Assembly (NCBI RefSeq): GCF_036488675.1
Contig: NZ_CP133148.1
Location: 2,480,001 to 2,544,000 of the forward strand
Direction of reading: 5' to 3'
Source of the DNA: Sinorhizobium chiapasense
GTDB taxonomy: Bacteria; Pseudomonadota; Alphaproteobacteria; Rhizobiales; Rhizobiaceae
Length of the DNA stretch: 64,000 nt
Part shown: in pieces, positions 8,912 to 17,918 of the stretch
How positions within the stretch are numbered: position 1 is the first letter of the stretch
Layout of the letters: every line of letters starts with the position of its first letter
The notes under the pieces: generated by a model
Database searches by the model: none
What the model was told of the DNA's origin: nothing
The model's input: only the letters and a program-made list of their open reading frames with translations
Translations under genes and position numbers: made by a program

Positions 8912-9371
8912 TCATTCAGCGGAGGCCATGCCGAGGAATTCATGGTCGAGCAACCCCATCATCACGTCGTCGTGCCATGTTCCGTTGACAAACGCAGCCT
9001 CGCGCTCTCTCCCCTCCTCAACAAAACCGCACTTTTCATAGGCCGCGATCGCCCGTTCGTTGTAGCTGAGCACACGTATTCCAATTCGATGAAGCCCCAT
9101 CGGACCAAAGGCGTGCGTCAGAAGAACGCGGATTGCCTCGCTGCCAAACCCACGCCCGAGTAACGAGCGGTCGAAGATTCCGATTGCCATTGAGGCGCGG
9201 CGGTCATGTTGGTCGACACGGTCCAGCCTGATCTGTCCGGCGCACGTCTCCTCGACTGACGCCGAACATTTCCGCGATGTCGGGATCGCTCCCCAGGAGA
9301 AAACGAGCCTCTATGTCCGTTTCAGACGGGGGCCGGAGCCTGATGGTCGGTCCTTCGAGAATGGGTGGCAC
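8912..9371 (-). pseudogene. GNAT acetyltransferase with internal deletion and frameshift
   Basis: The two ends of a RimJ/RimL-like acetyltransferase are present in different frames. The N-terminal part starts at GTG 9371 (ribosome site AGGAGATGAAGG) and reads PPILEGPTIRLRPPSETDIE, then FLLGSDPDIAEMFGVSRGD. It breaks near 9240-9265. The C-terminal part reads CAGQIRLDRVDQHDRRASMA, then LLGRGFGSEAIRVLLTHAFG, ending with AAYEKCGFVEEGREREAAF. Roughly 25-30 residues expected between these halves are missing. The C-terminal half has its own ATG at 9190, but it would lack most of the acetyl-CoA domain. I read this as a decayed gene. Confidence 0.75.
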
Positions 9372-9489
9372 CCTTCATCTCCTCATTCGTATTCTCGGCC
9401 AGAATATCCCCGACAACGAAAACCGCCAGCCGCTCGCAAGCGCCGATCTATGGATTGACGTTGGCGGCGAGGTTGCAACCGGTACTATC

Positions 9490-9582
9490 GCGCGTCTTAT
9501 CAGCCGCGCAAAGGTCGCTGTAGCACTTTGAATTGCTGCATGTTTTTGTCCTTTCATCGCTACGATTAAAGGAAACATGCAT
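9490..9582 (+). repeat. Mosaic two-palindrome repeat, copy A
   Basis: One copy of the dispersed element found five times in the window. Here the left palindrome is eroded and the right one (GCTGCATGTTTTTGTCC ... AAAGGAAACATGCA) is intact. It ends 25 bp before the SDR-fusion gene, so it may sit in that gene's leader. Confidence 0.75.
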
Positions 9583-9607
9583 TGGCGGTTTCAGCTAAGG
9601 TCGTGCC

Positions 9608-10888
9608 ATGAACATCCTGATTCTCGGTGCGACCGGATTCATCGGTTCCGCCATCGCCAAAAAACTCGTCAATGATGGCCACCGGGTGACCGGACTCAGT
9701 CGAGACCCTTCGCGCGCCGCGCTGACGATGCCTGCGCTTCAGTGGATCAGGGCCGATCTTGCCGGCATGACGCGGGGCGACTGGCAAGGTGCGCTCACGG
9801 GCCACGAGATCGTCGTCAATTGCGCCGGCGCGCTGCAGGACGGCCTTTCGGACGATCTCGTCGCCACCCAGGAAAAGTCAATGCTGGCGCTCTACGAGGC
9901 CGCGCGCGACAGCGGACTGCGGCTTGTCGTGCAGATATCGGCGGAAACGGAAAGCGCCGGCAGCGATCTTCCTTTTCTTGCGACCAAGCGCAGGGCGGAC
10001 GCGGCGCTTGCTTCTAGCGGACTGCCCTTTGTCATCCTGCGCCCGGCGCTTGTGCTCGGCCGCAACGCCCATGGCGGCTCCGCGCTGCTGAGAGCCCTTG
10101 CCGCCCTGCCCTTTGCAATCCCGCTCATCCATGCCGGAAGTCCGGTCGCAACGGTCGCGCTCGATGATGTCGCAGGGGCCGTCAGCGCCGCTGTCAACGG
10201 CGACCTGCCGGCCGGCTCTGATCTTGCGCTCGGCAACGATGAGCACCTGACGTTGAAGGATCTCGTTCTCATTCATCGCCACTGGCTCGGCCTCCCGCCC
10301 GCTCCGGCGATCGCCTTGCCGCCCACTTTGGCGCGGCCGGTAACCTGGCTCGCTGATGTGGCCGGTCTGCTCGGCTGGCGCTCGCCACTCCGCTCCACGG
10401 CGATGATGGTCATGTCCGGCGGCATCGCGAGCAGGCCGTCAGCGGATTTCAGGCCGCGCCTGGTATCCGCCGCCGAAAACCTCGCCGCTGCTCCTTCGGG
10501 CGTCCAGGATCTCTGGTTCGCCCGGCTCTACCTGTTGAAGCCGCTGATCGTCGTAGCCCTTTCGCTTTTCTGGGTCATCTCCGGCCTCGTGCCGTTTTTC
10601 GCCTTCGATGCGGCAAGCACTCATTTCGCGGTCTTCCTGCCGGAGCCGCTTGCCAGTGCGGCAACCATCGCGACCTGTCTTGCTGATATCGCGCTCGGGC
10701 TCGCGGTTCTCGTGCGGCCCTGGGCAAGGCGGGCGCTCCTCGGCATGCTTTTGCTGACGCTTGCCTATCTGCTTGCGGCAACGCTCGCCGAACCAACACT
10801 CTGGCGCGATCCGCTCGGTCCGCTGGTCAAGGTTCTGCCGTCGATCCTGCTGACGCTCACCGCCCTTGCCATTCTGGACGAACGCTGA
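9608..10888 (+). CDS. SDR-family NAD(P)-binding protein fused to a DoxX-like membrane domain
   Basis: 426-residue two-part protein. Residues 1-290 are an extended/atypical SDR with the Rossmann motif GATGFIG at 7-13, a TKRRADAALASSGLPFVILRP stretch typical of NmrA-like reductases, and a substrate region to about residue 290. Residues 300-425 contain four predicted membrane helices (LYLLKPLIVVALSLFWVISG; TCLADIALGLAVLV; LLGMLLLTLAYLLAATLA; VLPSILLTLTALAIL) resembling DoxX-like domains. This tethers a cytoplasmic oxidoreductase to the membrane, plausibly acting on quinones or lipids. The stop codon overlaps the next start (TGATG), so the DUF2269 protein is translationally coupled and a likely partner. 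Confidence 0.85.
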   Translation: MNILILGATGFIGSAIAKKLVNDGHRVTGLSRDPSRAALTMPALQWIRADLAGMTRGDWQGALTGHEIVVNCAGALQDGLSDDLVATQEKSMLALYEAARDSGLRLVVQISAETESAGSDLPFLATKRRADAALASSGLPFVILRPALVLGRNAHGGSALLRALAALPFAIPLIHAGSPVATVALDDVAGAVSAAVNGDLPAGSDLALGNDEHLTLKDLVLIHRHWLGLPPAPAIALPPTLARPVTWLADVAGLLGWRSPLRSTAMMVMSGGIASRPSADFRPRLVSAAENLAAAPSGVQDLWFARLYLLKPLIVVALSLFWVISGLVPFFAFDAASTHFAVFLPEPLASAATIATCLADIALGLAVLVRPWARRALLGMLLLTLAYLLAATLAEPTLWRDPLGPLVKVLPSILLTLTALAILDER

Positions 10889-11367
10889 TGACCTTCGACG
10901 ATCTCCTCCGGCTACTTCACGTGCTCGGCGCGGCGGTGCTCTTCGGCACCGGCGCCGGCATCGCCTTTTTCATGGCGATGGCCGAGCGGACCCGCGATCC
11001 GCGCATCATCGCCCATGTCGGCGGAATTGTGGTTGTTGCCGATACGGTCTTCACTGCGACCGCGGTCGTGCTGCAGCCGCTGACCGGCTACGGGCTGGCG
11101 CGCGCGATCGGCTGGCCGCTCACCGAGGGCTGGATCGTGCTGTCGCTGGCACTTTACGTCTTCGCCGGCCTGTTCTGGCTGCCGGTCGTCTGGATCCAGA
11201 TCCGGTTGCGAGACCTTGCGAAGCAGGCCGTCGTAAGGAAGGCGCCCCTGCCACCCGCCTTCGACCGCCTTTACCGCATCTGGTTTGCCTGCGGGTTTCC
11301 CGCCTTTGCCGCGGTAATTGCGATTTTCTGGCTGATGCTGGCGAAACCCGACATCACCCTATTTTAA
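10888..11367 (+). CDS. DUF2269 family membrane protein
   Basis: 159-residue integral membrane protein with four predicted helices, matching the DUF2269 pattern (LLRLLHVLGAAVLFGTGAG at the start; a conserved His and GTG in helix 1; GYGLARAIGWPLTEGWI in the middle; final helix near 135-152). The function is not known. It is coupled to the upstream SDR/DoxX-like gene by a one-base overlap, which suggests a joint complex. Its 3' end overlaps the convergent lysE-type gene by nine bases. Confidence 0.85.
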   Translation: MTFDDLLRLLHVLGAAVLFGTGAGIAFFMAMAERTRDPRIIAHVGGIVVVADTVFTATAVVLQPLTGYGLARAIGWPLTEGWIVLSLALYVFAGLFWLPVVWIQIRLRDLAKQAVVRKAPLPPAFDRLYRIWFACGFPAFAAVIAIFWLMLAKPDITLF

Positions 11368-11952
11368 CATCGGCCAGAGGCTGACGACGAGCAGCACGGC
11401 CATGGTGATGTTGAACCATTTGAGCCGCGACGGTTCGGAGAGCCATTGCCGGAGTGCCGAACCGAAGCCAGCCCAGGTCGAAACGCTCGGCACATTGACG
11501 AGCGCGAAGACGAGGCCGACGAAAAGCACACTCACGAGATAGCTTTCGCTGCTCGTATAGGTCGCCATGGCCGAGACCGCCATGACCCAAGCCTTTGGAT
11601 TGACCCACTGAAAAGCGGCCGCCTGCAGGAAGGTCATCGGCTGCGCGCTCGCCTTGCCCTCGCCGAGCGATCGCGAGGTCCCGATCTTCCAGGCGATCCA
11701 GACAAGATAGACGCCGCCGGCAAATTTCAGCGTGGTGTAGAGGACCGGTACCGAGTGGAGCAGCGCACCGAGACCGAGGCCGACTGCGAGCAGAAGCACG
11801 AAGAAGCCGACGCCGATACCGAGCATGTGCGGAATGGTACGCGCGAATCCGAAATTCACGCCTGAGGCAAACAGCATCATGTTGTTCGGTCCCGGCGTAA
11901 TCGACGTCGTGAAGGCAAACAGGAACAGCGCGAGCAGCGTATCCAGTTGCAT
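11359..11952 (-). CDS. LysE-family amino-acid exporter
   Basis: 197-residue LysE/RhtB translocator, an inner-membrane exporter of amino acids or derivatives. The signature FTTSITPGPNNMMLFASGVNFG lies at residues 14-35, then IPHMLGIGVGFFVLLL, YLVWIAWKIG and FQWVNPKAWVMAVSA, all standard for the family; five to six membrane segments. The substrate cannot be predicted. The start at 11952 has AGGAGG just upstream. The gene is convergent with DUF2269. Confidence 0.9.
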   Translation of the reverse strand: MQLDTLLALFLFAFTTSITPGPNNMMLFASGVNFGFARTIPHMLGIGVGFFVLLLAVGLGLGALLHSVPVLYTTLKFAGGVYLVWIAWKIGTSRSLGEGKASAQPMTFLQAAAFQWVNPKAWVMAVSAMATYTSSESYLVSVLFVGLVFALVNVPSVSTWAGFGSALRQWLSEPSRLKWFNITMAVLLVVSLWPMLK

Positions 11953-12202
11953 GCATTTCCTCCTGCAGCGCAGCGCCGCCGCTGCGACGCGCCCTATCTT
12001 CCTGATCTGGTTGCGGTAATCCGACGGAACCGGAATCGGGTCCGGCCAATTTGGGTCAGCCTACCTGACCTAAAGGCAAACACCAGCCAGTATTTGTCAT
12101 GGTGACAAAACCGGAATTGATGGGCGGTCGCCAGTCATGGAATCGGGCGTTCGACCGTTGCCTTGACAACGTTCCGGGCGCGTGGAAATTGGCCGCCTGC
12201 GC
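11953..12202. other. Intergenic region upstream of lysE-type gene
   Basis: Holds the upstream region of the LysE-type exporter. A short inverted motif TGTCATGGTGACA lies near 12098-12110 and could be an operator, but no regulator gene is adjacent. No coding potential that I can support. Confidence 0.3.
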
Positions 12203-12310
12203 TAAGGCATGTCGCTCAAAAGTGTGCAGCGGTTTTGGGACAACGACATGCATGAAAAAAAAGACCTAAATCGCGTCGCATGAGGCCGTTTGAACGCGAC
12301 GCGCTTTAGG
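12203..12310 (+). repeat. Dispersed rhizobial intergenic repeat with terminal hairpin
   Basis: A block beginning AAGGCATGTCGCTCAAAAGT and ending in an inverted repeat (CCTAAATCGCGTCGC at about 12265-12279 against GCGACGCGCTTTAGG at 12296-12310). I recognise this layout from intergenic regions of Rhizobiaceae, where near-identical copies recur. It ends 12 bp before the methyltransferase start and may contain or displace its promoter. Only one copy is in the window. Confidence 0.55.
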
Positions 12311-12322
12311 TGGAACGCTCAA

Positions 12323-13050
12323 ATGGCACAAAATATCTACGACAAACCCGAATTCTTCGCGGGCTACAGCCAGCTCGCGCGGTCCGTGCACGGGCTCGAC
12401 GGCGCCGCCGAATGGCCGGCGATCCGGGCCATATTGCCGGACCTCAAAGGTCTCCGCGTGGTCGACCTCGGCTGCGGCTTCGGTTGGTTTGCCCGTTGGG
12501 CGCGCCAGCACGGTGCCGACCACGTCCTCGGACTGGACCTTTCCGAAAACATGATCGCGCGGGCAAGAAAGGATACGGACGACGCGGCGATCGATTATCG
12601 GATCGCAGATCTCGATCATCTCGTGCTGCCGGAGGCGAGCTTCGATTTCGCCTACAGCTCGCTCGTCTTCCACTATATCGAGGATTTCGATCGCCTGGTG
12701 CGGACGATCCATGCGAGCCTCCTGCCGGGGCGCATTTCGTCTTCACGATCGAACATCCGATCTATATGGCGCCGACCAAGCCGGGCTGGTCCAGCGATGC
12801 GGACGACCGCCGGATCTGGCTGCTCGATCGTTATTCGGTCGAAGGGGAGCGACGTACCGACTGGCTGGCCAAGGGCGTCGTCAAATATCACCGGACGATC
12901 GGCACCACTTTGAACACGCTCGTCAGGGCTGGCTTCTCAATCCGCCATCTCGAAGAGTGGAGCCCGACGCCCGAGCAGATCGCCGCCAATCCCGATCTCG
13001 CGGAAGAGGTCGACCGGCCGATGATGCTTCTGGTCGCCGCCCAGCGTTAA
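12323..13050 (+). pseudogene. Class I SAM-dependent methyltransferase, single-base frameshift
   Basis: About 242 residues of a methyltransferase are encoded in two frames. The first frame gives the SAM-binding motif VVDLGCGFGWFARWARQHGA, then GLDLSENMIARAR and DFAYSSLVFHYIEDFDRLV. At GGGG 12727-12730 the frame must gain one G to continue as GAHFVFTIEHPIYMAPTKPG and so on, ending DRPMMLLVAAQR. Both sides are well conserved, so the lesion is recent or a sequencing error in a homopolymer. As read, the protein stops at 12913 with a scrambled C-terminus and loses the substrate-binding half. The start at ATG 12323 gives MAQNIYDKPEFFAGYSQL. Confidence 0.82.
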
Positions 13051-13071
13051 GACAACGCGAACGCAATTTTT

Positions 13072-13302
13072 CTATATCCGCTTTTGCGCCTTTCGCTTCT
13101 CTTTCGGCGCGGGGGCAGGATTTGCTGCCTCCTCGGCGGCTTCTTTTTCCAGCCGCAGCTGCCGGAGACGGGCCGTCTTCTTCTCGCGGGCGATCTTCTC
13201 CTGCTCCACGATCGCCCGTGAGGCGAGCGTGGCCTGGTCGGCGCGGTCGGATGGACTCTTCTTGGTCGGCTTGAACACGCTGTTGCTCTGGCTTTCCTTC
13301 AT
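13072..13302 (-). CDS. Small basic, lysine/arginine-rich protein
   Basis: 76-residue hydrophilic protein, not recognised as a named family. The N-terminal half (MKESQSNSVFKPTKKSPSDR) is followed by an amphipathic helix rich in Lys, Arg, Glu and Ala (about residues 30-60) that could form a coiled coil, then a short Pro/Ala/Lys tail ending KRKAQKRI. The start at ATG 13302 is fixed by an excellent ribosome site, AAGGAGGAATCTTG. Upstream in-frame codons lie in the dispersed repeat and are not real. It has no signal peptide or membrane segment; nucleic-acid binding is only a guess from charge. Confidence 0.7.
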   Translation of the reverse strand: MKESQSNSVFKPTKKSPSDRADQATLASRAIVEQEKIAREKKTARLRQLRLEKEAAEEAANPAPAPKEKRKAQKRI

Positions 13303-13321
13303 CAAGATTCCTCCTTTCCCA

Positions 13322-13424
13322 CTGCATGTTTCCTTAAATCGTAGCCGATTTAAGGATAAAAACATGCAGCAATTCAAAGTGCTACAGCGTCCTTTGCGCG
13401 TCTGCTAGGACGCGCGGCGCTGTA
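13322..13424 (-). repeat. Mosaic two-palindrome repeat, copy B (inverted)
   Basis: Full copy in minus orientation. The palindrome TGCATGTTTCCTTAAATCG / CGATTTAAGGATAAAAACATGCA is followed by the second palindrome CTACAGCGTCC ... GGCGCTGTAG. It lies directly upstream of the small basic protein gene. Confidence 0.85.
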
Positions 13425-13560
13425 GGACAAATAAAAAAGGCCGGGCGAACCCGACCTTCCCTCATCATCTCAACCTGCCAGTGCCAGTACATCCGTGGTC
13501 AAAGGCAGGGAGATGATAATCTCGTCTAATGCGATCATGGAGCACAATCGCGTGCACAAC

Positions 13561-13770
13561 TCAAAGGGCGCGCAGGTTTTCTGCGGACGTCTTGCCCGTG
13601 CGGCGATCCTGGGCGAGTTCGAAACTCACCTTCTGACCATCCTTGAGAGTGGACAGGCCGGCGCGCTCAACGGCCGAGATGTGCACGAACACGTCAGACG
13701 TGCCGTCATCCGGCTGGATGAAACCGAAGCCCTTGGTGCTATTGAACCACTTTACTGTTCCGGAAGCCAC
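13561..13770 (-). CDS. cspA: CspA-family cold-shock protein
   Basis: 69-residue single cold-shock domain that binds single-stranded RNA and DNA and melts RNA structure. RNP1 (KGFGFI, residues 13-18) and RNP2 (VFVHI, residues 27-31) are intact, with the usual [10 protein letters not shown] start. Length is standard. Cold induction is typical of the family, but I cannot show it here. The 440 bp upstream before the next gene leave room for a long structured 5' leader. Confidence 0.95.
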   Translation of the reverse strand: MASGTVKWFNSTKGFGFIQPDDGTSDVFVHISAVERAGLSTLKDGQKVSFELAQDRRTGKTSAENLRAL

Positions 13771-14083
13771 GCCGATATCCTTTCAATCGCCCATGGAAAA
13801 ACAACACCGCGTTTCCGCGATGTATTAAAACCGATTTTGTCAGGATCTTCGTGACGATGCGCCAAGGGCGCAGAAACAAATATCGTCGATCAACATCGAT
13901 TTGATCTATGTAGGTCAAAATTGTGTCGCTGGCAAGGCGCAGTTTGTTTTTATTTCTTGATGACTTAGCGGTGCCGCCCCGCCATTTTCATTATTGTGCC
14001 TGTACGAACGCCGGCGAGCTTCCACCGATTAGCGGCGCTTGTCCTTATGGACTTTCTTCGATCGCATCTTAATCTTGGAGTGC
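13771..14083. other. Upstream region of cspA
   Basis: Promoter and 5' leader of the cold-shock gene (minus strand). It includes the A/T-rich stretch GTTTGTTTTTATTTCTTGATG around 13945-13966. No clear sigma-70 box pair and no additional gene can be assigned with confidence. Confidence 0.35.
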
Positions 14084-14187
14084 CTACAGCGCCGCGCGTC
14101 TTATCAGACGCGCAAAGGACGCTGTAGCACTTTGAATTGCTGCATGTTTTTGTCCTTAAATCGGCTGCGATTTAAGGAAATATGCAG
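14084..14187 (+). repeat. Mosaic two-palindrome repeat, copy C
   Basis: Full copy in plus orientation, the clearest in the window: CTACAGCGCCGCGCGTC ... GACGCTGTAG, a spacer CACTTTGAATTG, then CTGCATGTTTTTGTCC ... GGAAATATGCAG. It ends 25 bp before the aldo/keto reductase start. Confidence 0.88.
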
Positions 14188-14212
14188 TAGCCAACCCTCA
14201 GGGCGATTTCCT

Positions 14213-15058
14213 ATGCACGATGTGATCCCGACGACCGCTTTTCCCGATGGCCGCAAGGTTCCCGTACTTGGCCAGGGCACCTGGCGCATGGGCGAGAACC
14301 GCGCAAGGGCGGCGGAGGAAATCCGCAGCCTGCAGGCCGGCCTCGATCTCGGCATGACACTGATCGACACGGCTGAAATGTACGGCGACGGCGGCGCGGA
14401 ATGCATCGTCGGCGAAGCGATCAAAGGCCGGCGCGACGAGGTCTTTCTCGTCAGCAAGGTGCTGCCCTCCAATGCCAGCCGTTCGGGCACCGTTGCTGCC
14501 TGTGAACGCAGCCTCAAATATCTCGTCACCGACCGGATCGATCTCTATCTTCTGCACTGGCGCGGCGGATATCCGTTCGCCGAAACCGTCGCCGCCTTCG
14601 AGGCGTTGCGCGCAGCCGGCAAGATCGGCGCCTGGGGCGTCTCGAATTTCGATGTCGACGATATGGAGGAGCTGGAATCGGTGCCGGGCGGCCGGAATGT
14701 CGCCGCCAACCAGGTGCTCTACAACCTCGCTCGCCGCGGCATCGAATACGATCTCCTGCCCTGGTGCCGCGATCGTGGTGTGCCCGTCATGGCCTATTCG
14801 CCGCTCGATGAGGGCCGGTTGCTTCACAACGCCGATCTGATCCACATCGCCAAGGCGCATCAGGCGACGCCGGCGCAGGTGGCGCTCGCCTTCCTCAAAA
14901 ACCGCCCGGGCGTCATCTCGATCCCCAAGACCGGCTCGGCCGAGCGCGCCGGCGAAAACCGCGACGCGATGGACATTCACTTCACGGCGGAGAACCTTGC
15001 CGAACTCGACCGTCTTTTCCCGCCGCCAAGGAGGAAGATGCGGCTGGAGGTTATTTGA
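14213..15058 (+). CDS. Aldo/keto reductase
   Basis: 281-residue NADPH-dependent aldo/keto reductase with a (beta/alpha)8 fold. The catalytic tetrad region is visible: D of [12 protein letters not shown] (Asp and Tyr), K of FLVSKVLP, and H of [10 protein letters not shown]. The cofactor region [17 protein letters not shown] is near the C-terminus. The best match is the AKR5-like bacterial group acting on small aldehydes or 2,5-diketo-gluconate-type substrates. I chose ATG 14213 because upstream in-frame codons run through the dispersed repeat. Confidence 0.9.
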   Translation: MHDVIPTTAFPDGRKVPVLGQGTWRMGENRARAAEEIRSLQAGLDLGMTLIDTAEMYGDGGAECIVGEAIKGRRDEVFLVSKVLPSNASRSGTVAACERSLKYLVTDRIDLYLLHWRGGYPFAETVAAFEALRAAGKIGAWGVSNFDVDDMEELESVPGGRNVAANQVLYNLARRGIEYDLLPWCRDRGVPVMAYSPLDEGRLLHNADLIHIAKAHQATPAQVALAFLKNRPGVISIPKTGSAERAGENRDAMDIHFTAENLAELDRLFPPPRRKMRLEVI

Positions 15059-15078
15059 GGAAAGACTGCCGAATAAGG

Positions 15079-15189
15079 CCCCTCATCCGCCTGCCGGTCC
15101 CCTCTCCCCGCAGGCGGGGAGAGGGGACTCGTGGCGTCGCTTTTTATCCCCTCTCCCCGCCTGCGGGGAGAGGGCTAGGGTGAGGGGCA
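15079..15189. repeat. RIME-like compound palindrome between convergent genes
   Basis: An intergenic element built of nested inverted repeats: CCCCTCTCCCCG CAGG CGGGGAGAGGGG, a spacer, then CCCCTCTCCCCGCC / GCGGGGAGAGGG, all inside an outer pair CCCCTCA / TGAGGGG. This is the layout of RIME elements described in rhizobia. It lies between the ends of the aldo/keto reductase and ilvH genes and could stop transcription from both sides. Confidence 0.8.
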
Positions 15190-15216
15190 ATCGCCGCCAG
15201 AACGCAGCATTCCGCC

Positions 15217-15789
15217 TCACATCCCCTGCGGACCGCGGTTCATCGCGGCGATGCCGGTCCGGCAAACCTCGATCAGGCCGAGCGGCTTCATGATGGCGAT
15301 GAACTGCTCGATCTTCGACGGCTTGCCGGTGATCTCGAAGACGAAGTGCTCGATGTTGGCGTCGATGACCGAGGCCCGGAAAGCATCCGCGAGCCGCAAC
15401 GCCTCCACGCGGTGCTCGCCGAAGCCGTGCACCTTGACGAGGGCCAATTCGCGCTCGATCGGCCGGTCGTGGCCGAGGCCGGCGGCGCGAACCGTGAGGT
15501 CGACAACCCGGTGCACCGGCACCAGCCGTTCGAGCTGGTTCTTGATCTGCTCCAGCACATGCGGGGTCCCGCGCGTGACGATGGTGATGCGCGACAAATG
15601 CGCCTCGTGTTCGGTCTCGGAAACCGTGAGACTCTCGATGTTGTAGCCGCGGCCGGAAAAGAGGCCGATGACGCGGGCGAGCACGCCCGGCTCATTGTCG
15701 ACGAGAACGGAGAGCGTGTGCGTTTCCGCAAGTTCCGTCTCCTTGGCGATGAAATAGGCGGAGCCCGTCGGCTGAAGATGTGCACTCAT
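15217..15789 (-). CDS. ilvH: Acetolactate synthase, small (regulatory) subunit
   Basis: 190-residue regulatory subunit of acetolactate synthase. It activates the large subunit and confers valine feedback inhibition in the first common step of valine, leucine and isoleucine synthesis. The N-terminal ACT domain is clear (THTLSVLVDNEPGVLARVIGLFSGRGYNIESLTVS), followed by the second ACT-like half (ELALVKVHG ... HFVFEITGKPSKIEQFIAIM). I chose ATG 15789 (MSAHLQPTGSAYF); the gene follows ilvI after 22 bp. Confidence 0.96.
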   Translation of the reverse strand: MSAHLQPTGSAYFIAKETELAETHTLSVLVDNEPGVLARVIGLFSGRGYNIESLTVSETEHEAHLSRITIVTRGTPHVLEQIKNQLERLVPVHRVVDLTVRAAGLGHDRPIERELALVKVHGFGEHRVEALRLADAFRASVIDANIEHFVFEITGKPSKIEQFIAIMKPLGLIEVCRTGIAAMNRGPQGM

Positions 15790-15811
15790 TTTGTTCTTTC
15801 CTACCTTTTCA

Positions 15812-17590
<1,779 letters not shown>

Positions 17591-17648
17591 TGGCCTGCTT
17601 CCGTCCCTTTTCAAGGTTTGGGGGTGTGATTAGCTTTTCTCAGGGCAT

Positions 17649-17671
17649 AAAAAAAGGCCCCTTCAGGAGCC
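17649..17671 (-). terminator. Attenuator terminator of ilvIH
   Basis: On the minus strand GGCTCC TGAA GGGGCC (17671-17656) is followed by seven T residues (17655-17649): a textbook intrinsic terminator between the leader peptide and ilvI. Confidence 0.88.
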
Positions 17672-17678
17672 TCGTTCA

Positions 17679-17726
17679 GCGCATGGGTGGCTACTGCCGG
17701 ATGGTTACACCATCCTGCCCATGCGC
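17679..17726 (-). promoter_or_regulatory. Attenuator pause/antitermination stem region
   Basis: A perfect 9-bp stem (GCGCATGGG at 17679-17687 with CCCATGCGC at 17718-17726) encloses a second hairpin (GGATGG 17699-17704 / CCATCC 17710-17715). The outer arm lies in the last codons of the leader peptide, so ribosome position decides which stem forms before the terminator. Confidence 0.75.
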
Positions 17727-17761
17727 CGTCCCACCACAAGAATAACCGCGAAATTTTTCAT
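17705..17761 (-). CDS. ilvL: ilv leader peptide
   Basis: 18-residue leader peptide MKNFAVILVVGRRMGRMV, with six consecutive residues A-V-I-L-V-V that include valine, isoleucine and leucine, the products of the pathway. When charged branched-chain tRNAs are scarce, the ribosome stalls on these codons and the downstream terminator should not form. Its last codons lie in the outer stem of the attenuator. The putative -10 box ends only about nine bases before the ATG, so the mRNA is probably leaderless or nearly so, which would explain why no ribosome site is visible. Confidence 0.85.
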   Translation of the reverse strand: MKNFAVILVVGRRMGRMV

Positions 17762-17769
17762 GGGGCGAT

Positions 17770-17798
17770 TTGATAAACAGAAAAATCCTGCCCGTCAA
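17770..17798 (-). promoter_or_regulatory. Sigma-70-type promoter of the ilv leader
   Basis: On the minus strand TTGACG (17798-17793) and TATCAA (17775-17770) are separated by exactly 17 bases. Transcription would start around 17763, one to four bases before the leader ATG at 17761. Confidence 0.65.
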
Positions 17799-17918
17799 CG
17801 CCTTTTCCGACTGCGCGCAAAAGGCGAAAGAAACCGGTATATTTCGATAAACGCGCGAAACCACTTATTAAATCCCCTCCTCTAATCTATCGAGCTAATC
17901 GTCGCGTGAGGTGCTGAA

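Noticed and set aside
13495..13854. 119-codon frame opposite cspA
   Set aside because: CspA on the other strand has intact RNP motifs and standard length; the antisense peptide has no features.
13771..14083. Riboswitch or thermosensor in the cspA leader
   Set aside because: I could not identify a conserved structure or even a certain promoter, so no claim is made.
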